Shown here: positions 55,223 to 64,000 of the stretch, piece by piece
Numbering within the stretch: position 1 is the first letter of the stretch
How the letters are laid out: every line of letters starts with the position of its first letter
Assembly (NCBI GenBank): GCA_018136815.1
Contig: CM030933.1
Coordinates: 992,001-1,056,000, forward strand
Source of the DNA: Isochrysis galbana
Lineage: Eukaryota > Haptophyta > Isochrysidales > Isochrysidaceae
Direction: 5' to 3'
Length of the DNA: 64,000 nucleotides
The notes under the pieces: generated by a model
What the model was told of the DNA's origin: nothing
The model's database searches: none
The model's input: only the letters and a program-made list of their open reading frames with translations
Program-made: the position numbers and the translations under genes

Positions 55223-56338
55223 CTAGCCAACGACTTGCAAACACACTGCAAAGCAGAGTGGGGCAAGGATGTTGTCGATATCTGGCATAGGCAGGCTTTC
55301 CGCAGCAGCCGATGCAATGCTTGCGGCCAGAAGAGGCCAGGTTTGCTCTTGAGCGGAGCCACCCCAACCCCACCGATTGAAGAGCTGAATGAAGAGCATT
55401 GATGCAAAGAACGATGAGACCACATACGCTGCTGACCCGGCCCATGATTTTCGGGGTGACCACGGTAGCTTATGGCTGTGGCCGTAGCGCCTGCCAATGA
55501 TGTCAGCCATTCCATCACCAGCACAGAGAGCCATCAGCGAGCCAGCCGCTATAGGCGTGCGGAAGCCAAGGATGGTAGCAACAGTGAAGACAACGCCATA
55601 TAGTAGGGGTCCCCGTAGCAACTCTTCCTTCTTGCCAGTCCGGCTCATCAACTTGATTTCAGATTCTTGCCGGATCACACCGAGGCCGGTCAAAGCAAAC
55701 TTCGCCGTCATCGCAGCAGGCACAGCTGCAGCCCATAACTTAGTTGTTTTGGTCGATCCAAACCAAGGCCAAGTAAGCATAAAGACGGGCCCGGCTGACA
55801 TGTGCCTACACGCGATCGGTAGAAAAATCGCAAGTCAGATGCAACCCTCTTCGCGCCCCCTTCAAACCCGTTGGCGCGCTCTGTATTCCGCGTGGAGAGG
55901 ACAGGGTGAGCAGCGTACAATAACTTGCGGGTGAAGTTAGTCGGGTAAAGCCTGTGCAAGCGAGCGCGATGGTTTGAGAATCAGAGCTCACCACGAGCTA
56001 CATTCAGCTGCCGCTACCATTGCCATTGCCTACCCAGCGCCTTTGCTACCATTGCCATTGCCTACCCAGCGCCTTTGCTCTCCGCGCCATACGCAGCAAG
56101 TGCCATCCCCTCCGTTGTTGTCACCGTCGACCCTGCGCCCTAGCTCACCCATCCCTTCGCCATCTCCATTGCCGCCGTTGCTGTAGCAGCCCTGACGGCC
56201 ACTCCGCTCCAGTGTTTGCCACCGTTGCCTCACTCACCCTGTCTTGGCAAGAAGTTTGAGACCCTCGACGAGGCCGACCATAATCACGGAAGATGCGAGG
56301 AACCCCGAGGCGTCCTGCGAGATCTGGAGGTCGAGCAT
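55223..56338 (-). CDS. phytol/farnesol kinase family protein (CTP-dependent polyprenol kinase), three exons, about 238 aa
   Basis: Model: exons 56338-56238, 55951-55919 and 55805-55223. The middle exon is only 33 bp (LYPTNFTRKLL). Joins restore the frame at GG|G and TT|G. Family features in order: an N-terminal hydrophobic helix (QDASGFLASSVIMVGLVEGL), RKLLHMSAGPVFML (family: RK.vH...G), KEELLRGPLLYGV, then the signature LCAGDGMADIIGRRYG (family: CGGDG.AD..GR..G), KLPWSPRKSWAGS and ESLPMPDIDN. VTE5-type enzymes phosphorylate phytol released from chlorophyll for tocopherol synthesis; dolichol kinases share the motif, but KSWAGS and ESLP favour the phytol/farnesol group. Several membrane helices fit. 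The ATG at 56338 is the first in frame, but upstream coding sequence (GGLATAVADG) suggests another 5' exon with the transit peptide. A start at 56026 is an alternative. Confidence 0.8.
56012..56078 (+). repeat. 32-33 bp tandem duplication
   Basis: GCTACCATTGCCATTGCCTA then CCCAGCGCCTTT occurs twice in a row, inside the first intron of the phytol kinase model. Confidence 0.9.
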
Positions 56339-56565
56339 ACCGTCGGCAACAGCTGTGGCTAGCCCGCCGCGCTCGGAGGGCGGGAGCGCGCCGACGGGGG
56401 GGGGGGCGGGGGGCGTCCGTCCTCTCCCTCCAATTTTAAGCTTTCTAATAGGAATGGGGCCGTTTTGAGAAGCTCAAGCCTCCAGAGCTCTTTACAGAAC
56501 TCTAAGAGGTGCGAGCACCTTCCTCGCCGTCGCCACATTACCTCGGCGGGGGCGGTCGGCCTTGG

Positions 56566-57321
56566 ATGGCCTTGCTGCTGCCGGCTCTACACGTCGATGA
56601 CCTGGCGGCAGACTACACGTGGGCCGAGGTGACGCGTGTAAGCACCGCGTGCATCATGGGCAACAACGGAACGACGCTTAGCTACTCAGACGGCACGCTC
56701 TTCACCGAGGGCAAGAATCGGGGCTGGCCAGGCGACGCTGGACGCACTGCGTACAGGTTCTTTCCTGAGGCAGCCTCGCCGCGCTCACGGTGGCCGTATG
56801 GCTGCTGGTTCTATCTGATCAGAGGCTCTGGTATAGCGGTGAACGTCGGCCGCAGTCTTCGCACCAAGAACCGGCGCGATGTCCACGCACGCCTTGGCAT
56901 TCCATGTGCAACCAAAGGGTTTTGCACAGCACCTCCGGGGGACAAGTTGTACTGCCATCTGGCGGCAAAGACAGGGTTCGATTCTATTCAGATCGCCCGC
57001 GCTCATTTCAATGGAAGGCCTGAGCTCATTCTATGCACTGGCAAGTGCATGACTGCAGCTGTGGGCGGGGCCTGCCCACCCGTTCCCTTGCGTGTAGTGA
57101 GCGGGAGATCCAAGGACTCAGCCAAGGATACAATACAAGACAGCTCCACCTATTCAGCCTGCAGATGTAATCGAGCATCCAGCCTCCTCAGTTGCGATCG
57201 ATCTTCTAGTTTGAATTGCGATGAGGCTCGGCCAGCGCGCGCGACCATGTGGCACGCAGCTTGTGTAACTGGGCTTTACAAACATTGCGTCTTGGGGAAC
57301 ATGACGAAGCCCACGGAATAG
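56566..57321 (+). CDS. algal conserved hypothetical protein, 251 aa
   Basis: The start is the first ATG in a frame that is open further upstream. The core reads WPYGCWFYLIRGSGIAVNVG, RSLRTKNR, then DKLYCHLAAKTGFDSIQIAR and ELILCTGKCM ... GACPPVPLR. I recognise the GCWF...GSG..VNVG plus YDSIQ..(H/R)AH plus (L/V)CT..C pattern from hypothetical proteins of several algae; it has no function I can name. Conserved Cys pairs and the absence of charged clusters suggest a folded, possibly secreted or lumenal domain. The C-terminal 60 residues are Ser/Cys/Arg-rich and look unconserved. No intron is needed, though a 5' exon could precede the ATG. Confidence 0.6.
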   Translation: MALLLPALHVDDLAADYTWAEVTRVSTACIMGNNGTTLSYSDGTLFTEGKNRGWPGDAGRTAYRFFPEAASPRSRWPYGCWFYLIRGSGIAVNVGRSLRTKNRRDVHARLGIPCATKGFCTAPPGDKLYCHLAAKTGFDSIQIARAHFNGRPELILCTGKCMTAAVGGACPPVPLRVVSGRSKDSAKDTIQDSSTYSACRCNRASSLLSCDRSSSLNCDEARPARATMWHAACVTGLYKHCVLGNMTKPTE

Positions 57322-57939
57322 ATGGAATTGTATTTTCAGAGCATGTCAACCGTAGCGCGACTCCGATAAACCGGGACATGGATTTATTCTTCTTTGTTAT
57401 TCATCCCAAGGAGGCTTCGCGCTGAGCCTGACACCTCACACTCGGATAGGGCGGCCAAATATAGTATTTTTTTTAGTAGTAGTAGTAGTAGTAGTAGTAG
57501 TAGGTATTAATTAGGGGGGGGGGGGGGAAGCGACCATCTCGGGAGCTGGTGCACTTACTGCACACCCGACCGATGACGATGGGTGACCTTCTGGGTGTGT
57601 TACGAAAACGTCTTTGACAGTAGATAACATTGGATATTCAGGTACGCGGAGCTCTGGGTTAACCACCGGTAACGTACAGCGTACAGGCGGTAGGGAACTC
57701 ACAACGGATGTGGTTGTTTGTGCACTGCTGTCACGCTGTCACAGACGTCGTCGCACATACCTCAAAAAGAGAATCACACATCGGTATCTAAAAAAATAGT
57801 TATTGTTAGTGAAACAACCATCTCACACAAATAATGACTCGCATAATAAGCGGATGCGATGTCCTTTCGAAAGCCTTTCGGATACCAAAAACAGGATCAC
57901 CAACCTTGAAAACACCATATCTAACAACCTACTTTGATA
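57322..57939. other. intergenic region with microsatellite
   Basis: An (AGT)n microsatellite runs 57475-57503 between a T run and a G run (57515-57528). No gene is supported. Confidence 0.7.
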
Positions 57940-58165
57940 AGTGGGGGTCAATGGGGGCGTCGCGCCCTCCTCACTCCATCGCGGACACCCCCCTGGGTGG
58001 GCCCGTACAATCACCCCCAGCCCCTGCCCTCTGGCAGGGGCAGGGCACTCATCAATCTGGCCCACCCAGACCCTTCGTGGGCGCGGGCCGCGAGCTGCAC
58101 TCCCACGCCCGCGCTCGGCCTGCCCTCGAGCTGACTCCCCCCCACCTGTCCCAGGTCGCCGGGCA
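57940..58165 (-). repeat. dispersed repeat family G, inverted copy
   Basis: Reverse complement of the family G 3' part and the end of its 5' part: GTGGGGGTCAATGGGGGCG, CCATCGCGGACACCCCCCTG, CCCTGCCCTCTGGCAGGGGC, GGGCGCGGGCCGCGAGC. 58166-58504 beyond holds only Cys/Leu/Pro-rich chance frames. Confidence 0.8.
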
Positions 58166-58504
58166 TACAGGGGTGTCGCATCCGCGATCGACCTTTTTGT
58201 TTTAGAAGTTGTTTGCGTTTCTATGTCCCCTCCTTGCAGGCTAGTTGGATCCTACATTCGACATTCGCCCTTGTTGCCCTCGCCTCCTTTGTCGCCTCCC
58301 TTGTCGCCTGCTTGCCCCTCACCTGGCTTACCTCCTTGCGTGCTCCTCGCGTTTTTAGGCTAAGTCGCGCGTTCAGGTATCGCCGGTGCAAGGAACCGCC
58401 CCCTTGTGTGACCCTGATTCCCCTCAGGTGTTGGCCGTTGGGTTATATCGTGGCGCTGTTTTACTTCGGTCTTCATCAACTCACTTAAGGGTCTTCGAAA
58501 GATT

Positions 58505-58745
58505 GGTTGTGGTTGTGAGTCTGTAACATGGGATGTATGAGTTGCGGGACGAGAGGGACGGGACGAGCGGCCGGAAGCAACACGCAACACGGGATGGGAG
58601 CACACGGGACGGTACGGGCGATCCATGGCCGGGCATGACGAACGGGAGTAGACGAGGGCACAGAAGGGGGCACGAACGGGGCGACCTAGCGCTGTCGCGG
58701 GAGCAGAAGAAGAGACAAAAATGTACACGGGGCGACGGAAGAAAG
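58505..58745 (-). repeat. dispersed repeat family D, inverted copy
   Basis: Reverse complement of 18225-18460. 58746-59084 beyond is G/A-rich and contains a block (GACACGCTCCAAAGATAGGG) resembling 33118-33140, so this region is a mosaic of repeats. Confidence 0.8.
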
Positions 58746-59084
58746 AACCACTCGGAAAACTATGGAAACAAAGGGGAAACTAATGGAGCGGGAGGGGGCG
58801 AGCGCTGGAGGAACGGAAGGGAATCGGCGAGCGCGGGAGACTCTCCGACCCTCTCTGGCCATGGGAACAAGGGAAACGCCGCGAAGACGTGGGAGAATGG
58901 AAGAGAGGGATCTCGGCTGTGCGTCGTATGCGCGGGAACTCGGGGCGGGAAGGGAGGGGAGGAGAGGGGTGTGGGGAAGACACGCTCCAAAGATAGGGCG
59001 CGCTGCGAAGAGGGGATGGAGGCAGGGCGCGGGAAAGCAGGCACGTAAGGGTAGAGCGTGCGGTGTGGTGCGGCTCCCTTTATC

Positions 59085-59425
59085 CACGACACAACTCATC
59101 ACACCCTCCCCGCAAAACATCTCTCTTATACTGCATTTTTATGTAAATGTAAATGTAAACCGCAGAGATACAAGCCGCTATGCTCACGCACGGCGCCGCC
59201 GCGGGGGAACCGAGGCACATCGCGCCGTGCGCATCCACGGCGTGCACATGGGTGATTGCAACTCATCACACGCACGGCGCCCCCGCGGGGGAACCGATGC
59301 ACATCGCGCCGTGCGTGTGCACGGCGTGCACATGGGTGATTGCAACTCATCACACCCTTCCAGTGAGACATCTCTCTTGTTTATGTGATTGTAAGTCGCA
59401 GAGAAGTGAGCTGCTATGCGCACGC
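59085..59425 (+). repeat. dispersed repeat family K, tandem copy
   Basis: Two adjacent units, each with CACGGCGCC.CCGCGGGGGA, ACATCGCGCCGTGCG, CACGGCGTGCACATGGGTGA and TTGCAACTCATCACAC, then a TTTATGTGATTGTAAG tail. It is related to 31335-31451 and 32739-32930. Confidence 0.85.
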
Positions 59426-59924
59426 ACGGTGTCTCAATGGGCGCTGGTTCGTCACTCTGTCACCAAAAATAGATCAACACGTGGGAGATTTGTATATGGA
59501 CATTTGATAGCTCAATTCGACTGATGTCCCACAATTGACGGAACGACACCTCGGGGGGGGGGGGGGAGGCTCCTCTCGTCAACAAAGAGGAACGGCCCTT
59601 CCAGCTCGCGCCGTGAGCAGTTCTCGAGAAATAAACGACTGCGACTCGAGTAGCCTGTGCCACCTTCAGGATACTCTCCTCGATCTTGAGCCGCTCCCTT
59701 CTCCCTCCCGCCTGTCGCCGGCCGCCCCCTACCCGTTTGCTAACGCAAATGGGGCCTGTTTCTGTTTCTAACCGCACTCCATCGGGGGGGGGGGGTGCAA
59801 ATCCCCCCCTCTCCCTCGTTCCATTCTCTTCCGCCCCGGTCCCTGCGGCGCGTCGCCATGCGGCGCGCCACGGCCTGCTCTCAGAGGTCCTTCAGGGGCG
59901 CCCAGAGGGCCAGCAGGGGCAGCT

Positions 59925-60250
59925 CAGGGGGCAGTGGAGGCTGGGGCTCAGCCCCTGGCCCCCCCTGCCTCTCCCTCGCTCGCCTCGCTGGCCTTGGGTG
60001 CCGCCCTGAGGCCCCTGTCTGCCTGGCGACCAGGGATGGGGGGGGGAGTCAGTACGAGAGCTGGCCCATGCGGGCCTGGGAGTGCGGCTCGCGACCCGCG
60101 CCCACTAGGGGTCTGGGCTGATTTGATGAGTGCCCTGCCCCTGCCAGAGGGCAGGGGCTGGGGTTGAATGTACAGGCCCATCCCGGGGGGTGTCCGCGAT
60201 GGAGAGAGGGGGGCGCGAGGCCCCCATTGTCCCCCACTTATAAAAGTAGG
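59925..60250 (+). repeat. dispersed repeat family G, most complete copy
   Basis: Contains both the 5' part seen at 40560-40780 and the 3' part seen at 41800-41930, ending CCCCCACTTATAAAAGTAGG. Family F follows at 60277-60335. Confidence 0.85.
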
Positions 60251-60388
60251 TTGTGGAAATCCGGGGTTAAACAGTAGTGTCCAATTAGCTAGTGAGGTTG
60301 GCTAGGATGTAACAGTAGTGTTTATTATTTATTTTTAGTTTCTCTCCCTCCTCTCGGTATAGGCCATCAATTGGTCTCATGCAGTTGG

Positions 60389-62882
60389 TCAAGCGTGCCT
60401 ACACACATCGGGGGATTGGGGTGTATCAAACCCCCAAACACACCAGGGCTCGGTGCCTCGTTTGGGCTTCCCTTGCCGCTCCACTCGGATCCAATCGTCG
60501 GTCATTTCTGCAGGCCTATAGCACCACTCTGCCCGAAAAGTGAAGTCAATGAGTCGCTTCACTTCCTTGGCCTCGCTGGAGTCCTCGTAGCAGCTCAAGA
60601 GCGATGCTGCATCTGATAGTGACACCTCAACCATACTTATGTGATCGTACGGTTCCATTGCATGGCGCAGCTGGCGGTCAGTCTTTCCGGCGGGAAGGAT
60701 CAGGTGGGGTCCAAATTCTCCCGGCACATAGATGTGAGCAACTGAAAGAGCTCCCGCCTCCACACGCTTTGCCGGTGAGGAGTGCGTAAGGGTGCTATGA
60801 AGCAACGCTGGGTGCACATCCATTGCAAGACGTGTTGGCGCCTTTGTTGCCAGGGTAGCAACGGATAAACCTACTGCTGGTTGGTTTCCTAGCCTGCGGA
60901 GCCAATACGCTCCTCGGAACGGAATCCCTTCACTCCATGGTCCATCCTGTCGACTAGCTAATCTTCCGGGGACTGGCCGTGCTCTCCGAGCTTCTTGGTT
61001 GCCATGCCACATTGAGACGTCGATGATCTACCGGGCACACGAAATGCAGGTCGTCACCGGGATTTGGTATATGGAGCGCTTTAGAGGTGAATAGCGCAAG
61101 CATAAATAGCGCAAGCATATGCTAGGATCTGATCCAACAGCTAATGGCAAGCTTCATCTTGGTGGTTTGCAGAGCGCACATGGTCCATTGGGCAGATGAA
61201 AGGCAGCGGCTGCGCCCCAGTGGCATCATGGATGGCGCACGCATGCAGGCGGTGCCAGAATTTATCGCAGTAGCAATGGAATGTAGGTAGCACCACTGTC
61301 CGATTGAGGACACGCGCTAGTGCCACTCCCGCTGCCAACCGCTGCCGCAAATGATTCAAATGATCCACATGCTGTTTCCCGCGAACATGCAATTCTTGTG
61401 GTGTGCACTTCGGCCCATGTGTGCAGCTCCACGCTGCCGCATCGATAGGAGGCTCATCGTCCATGAGCACGAGATATCGCTGGCCAGCCAACGAGCTCGT
61501 GTCGTCCTCGACTAGCCACATTCCCCAGTCGCGAAAGCGCTGCCGCTTTCCGAAGGGATAGTCAGACTGTGAACGAGTGGAAAGCAAAGGTCAACAAGTC
61601 ATTCATTTGGTGCTGTGTGAAGAACAGCATGCAATCCGGTTGGGAGGGCGTCAAATCTGTGCTAAGCGCGGACCTGATCGCCAAATTGGTAGGTGGCATG
61701 CACTGCTGCAGGCCACCTTCCAGTAATGGACTGTAGGTTTTGAACAAAGAAAGTGTGACCACCTGCCACATCCGTGATAGGGAATATACCCATGCGCAGC
61801 GTGCGAGTCACATTTGGTATACACACATCATACACATCGCGCTCCCCTTCGAGATGTGTACTCGAACGCCGCGCAAATCCTCGAATCATGCCATAGGGCT
61901 GTTTGCACCATCCGACAGCAAACTTGCGCCAGCTTGCCCGCTCGTTATCGGTCATCCCCCAACGATGGCCCCTACCGTTGCCATCGATCATATCCATGAA
62001 AGTAGTCTGGTCCTGCTCGTTCTTCTGGCCGATGGCCAGCCGGTAGCGCCACTCGTTCATCACATTGATACCATCCTCAGTAGCACGAATAGCCAAAACG
62101 CCAGTGTTCTTGTCTATGAGGCCGTTGAAACACCCAGCCTCACTGCTGTCTGCTTGGGGGTTCATACAGTCCGTGGCAGAGATCAGGTCTGCGTTGGCGA
62201 AGGCTGAATAGCCAGGGGCGATGCCACGAACGATAGGTCCAGGGTCATGCGACCAGACGCAGTCGACATCGGAGAGGACGACGTGGACGCCTGCACGCAG
62301 CACAGCTACCAAGGCATCCACTTTGCGCACGCCAAGCTTCCGGAAGCCAGATTCGTCACCTCGCACATATTCACTGTCCAGTGATGACTTGGTCTTGGAC
62401 CAGTCGAGACAGTCGAATGCCTGAGCATTACATTGATTGAGCACCTGCTCATCCATGGCGATCGCGAGGATGGGAATGGCGATGCGCTTGATGTGAAGCA
62501 CCCAGTTTTCGAGCATCTCGTGCACCCCTCCGGTTGCATAAGTCATCATCGCCCAGTCGCCACGTCGCACCGGCATCGTCGCGATGGTGTGCACATAAGA
62601 TGAACCGATCCATTGTTGATTCCCAATTGGCAGGGCGCTGCCGCTCGATCTGGCTGCACGCTGCGATTGATCGCGTGACTCAGCCGCTCGCGATTGGTGC
62701 TCAGCGTGCAGGTCGTGCTCGAGCAATTTGCGCTGGGCGATGAGGAGCTCCCGGCGGAGCTGGCGGACGAGCTCGCTCTCAACGAAACCACCGTACCCTA
62801 GAGGCCGATATATGAAGCCGAGTAGCGTGAGCACCGCCGCGAGCGCAAGGAGCAGCAGGGGCAGCCCCGCTGCGCGCGCCAT
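60389..62882 (-). CDS. GT77-like glycosyltransferase (arabinosyltransferase/XEG113-like), three exons, 744 aa
   Basis: Model: exons 62882-61674, 61566-61180 and 61027-60389, all phase 0 (donors CAG|GTCCGC and CAT|GTGCGC; acceptors TTCACAG and GGTAG). Residues 4-25 are a signal anchor (LPLLLLALAAVLTLLGFIY), giving a type II Golgi protein. The catalytic nucleotide-diphospho-sugar transferase domain spans about 105-330, with the metal-binding DVD at 205-207 in VVLSDVDCVWSHDP. Later segments match the plant family: ATYQFGDQ|SDYPFGKRQRFR, GKQHVDHLNHLRQRLAAGVA, LARVLNRTVVLP, and ICPMDH|IIDVSMW. Plant relatives add arabinose or galactose to extensins, rhamnogalacturonan II or related glycans. Donor and acceptor specificity cannot be told here. 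Confidence 0.88.
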
Positions 62883-63024
62883 GCGGCGTGGCGCGGGCGA
62901 GCGGCGCGTCCGAAATCCATTTTGTCTTTCTTCTACTTTAGGAGTACTCCTACTCTACTCTTCTCTACTCCAGAGTACTCTATTCATTCTCACTCCGTTG
63001 CTGTCAGCTGTCAGAGTTTTCTTG

Positions 63025-63112
63025 TTGTCCTAGTTTAATCCTAGTGCTGAGGGACCGTTCCTCATCGGCAACGGAGCCCCTACCCCGCGATGGGGGTGTG
63101 CGCAGTTGGTGC
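63025..63112 (+). repeat. dispersed repeat family E, copy 3
   Basis: CCTAGTGCTGAGGGACCG, CTCATCGGCAACGGAGCCCC and CCCCGCGATGGGGGTGTGCG match 5790-5885. Confidence 0.75.
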
Positions 63113-63310
63113 ATGGTGGGGGTGAGGGTGTTGGAGGCGATGGTGGTGGGGGCGATGGTGGTGGGGGAGATGGTGGCGGTGGACGGCGGAGAGCGGAGGA
63201 GGAGGAGATGGTGGAGGTGGTGAGGGTGAGGGTGGAGGAGGCGAGGGTGGTGGGAGGCGATGGCGATGGCGAGGGTGGTGAAGGCGGAGGGGGTGGAGGA
63301 TGGGGACGGA
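63110..63310 (+). repeat. GGTGG/GGCGATGG simple-sequence tract
   Basis: Degenerate GGnGGnGGCGATGGTGG repeats; frames encode only Gly/Glu or Ser/Pro/His. It may be an expanded part of family I. Confidence 0.85.
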
Positions 63311-63459
63311 CTCTTCGGCGACAGCGGCGTGTCCATGAGCACATCGCCCGTGCTGGTGCTGGCAGCCATCAGCCATAAGCCATGACGGCCATGGAGGGGA
63401 GGAGGAGGGAGTCGGAGTCGGCGCGCTCCATGCCCCTATGATTTTAACGATAGTTCGAA

Positions 63460-63705
63460 GGGCCTCTGCCATAAGGCATGTCCAATGGCCAATGGAGTAG
63501 CGGGTATGGGAGTCTGCTTTTCATGCTTGAAGTTTGCGATTTGCTGTCCCCCAGGGCCCATGGGGGATGGGGGGGGGGGCAGCGTGGCTGCTGTGTTGGG
63601 TGTGGCCGGGTGGCGCGACCAAAGTCGCATGCACCTGCTCGGCCTCTGATGGTGAGCGCGGTCGCTTCGCCAGTGACTGCTCCGTGTGGGCTGGAGGGTG
63701 AGGTC
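63460..63705 (+). repeat. dispersed repeat family I, copy 3
   Basis: Matches 43680-44020: GCCATAAGGCATGTCCA (there GCCATGAGGCACGCCCA), TATGGGAGTCTGCTT, GGCAGCGTGGCTGCTGTG and GGTCGCTTCGCCAGTGACTG. Confidence 0.7.
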
Positions 63706-63893
63706 GCGGCCTCTTTATAAATCAGCATAAGGAGAAAGGAAGGGGCGGCGACTCAAAAACTGGTGCACACACACCAACGAGTTCTTCAAAGCTTCTTCAC
63801 TTTCACTCCAACTGACCTCAGATCACTCCAAATTCAGGAGATGGGGGGATGGGAAGCTTCCCTCCACCAACACTCTGTGAAAATATCCTGCAA

Positions 63894-64000
63894 ATGACAA
63901 CAATTGGCTTACAGAAGCTCTCGCTTGTGGCAATGCCATCTGAAAGCCCGTCTATCGATGCCACCGGCCTGGCAATGCAAAGAGCAATTCCGCCAAGATT
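63894..64000 (+). CDS. possible gene start cut by window end
   Basis: An ATG at 63894 opens a frame (MTTIGLQKLSLVAMPSESPS...) with no stop to base 64000. The composition is ordinary and base content falls compared with the repeats before it. The stretch is too short to identify. Confidence 0.25.
   Translation, partial: MTTIGLQKLSLVAMPSESPSIDATGLAMQRAIPPR

Noticed and set aside
55992-56026. Alternative phytol kinase first exon (MAMVAAAECSS)
   Set aside because: The phase fits, but it lies in a tandem repeat and lacks the hydrophobic helix that the 56338-56238 exon supplies, which matches the family better.

Overview
This is nuclear DNA of a GC-rich unicellular eukaryote, most likely a photosynthetic alga. 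The genes are spliced with GT-AG introns (mostly about 50-280 bp), there is a canonical actin, and a phytol kinase-type gene points to a plastid. Low-complexity Ala/Gly/Ser insertions in conserved proteins, long C/G homopolymers and the hypothetical-protein motifs fit a haptophyte best, with other algal lineages possible; the lineage is inference from style, not a marker gene.

Layout. 1-5473 is a LINE retrotransposon cut by the left window edge. 6160-8906 is a four-exon Agenet/Tudor-type gene. 11170-13053 (minus) is an ankyrin/coiled-coil protein and 16012-16776 (minus) is pICln. 19392-22393 (minus) is a six-exon BSD-domain gene built from internally duplicated modules. 23486-30637 (minus) is a seven-exon CPSF1/CFT1 homologue of about 2,095 residues. 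31452-32730 is a complete hAT-type transposon carrying its own two-exon gene. 35347-39285 encodes an EH-EH-PH endocytic-type protein. 42155-43327 and 44091-45149 (both minus) are unrecognised proteins. 45522-45866 is an isolated cytochrome b561-type exon. 46380-47510 (minus) is actin. 49264-50164 is a second complete hAT copy with a decayed transposase end. 52382-53873 is an R2R3-MYB gene. 55223-56338 (minus) is the phytol kinase family gene, 56566-57321 an algal hypothetical protein, and 60389-62882 (minus) a GT77-like glycosyltransferase.

The housekeeping genes are unrelated to one another and form no operon or pathway. They sit in a matrix of dispersed repeats: at least nine families recur within 64 kb in both orientations, plus minisatellites and pyrimidine/purine-skewed tracts, some just upstream of genes. 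The most informative results are (i) two hAT elements with perfect 8-bp target duplications and shared subterminal arrays, one holding a spliceable passenger gene; (ii) exon-level module duplication inside the BSD gene; and (iii) other small element classes made of clustered 6-9 bp motifs that look like further, unassigned transposon families. Exon boundaries were derived by hand from frame, splice consensus and family conservation; no alignments or database searches were run.
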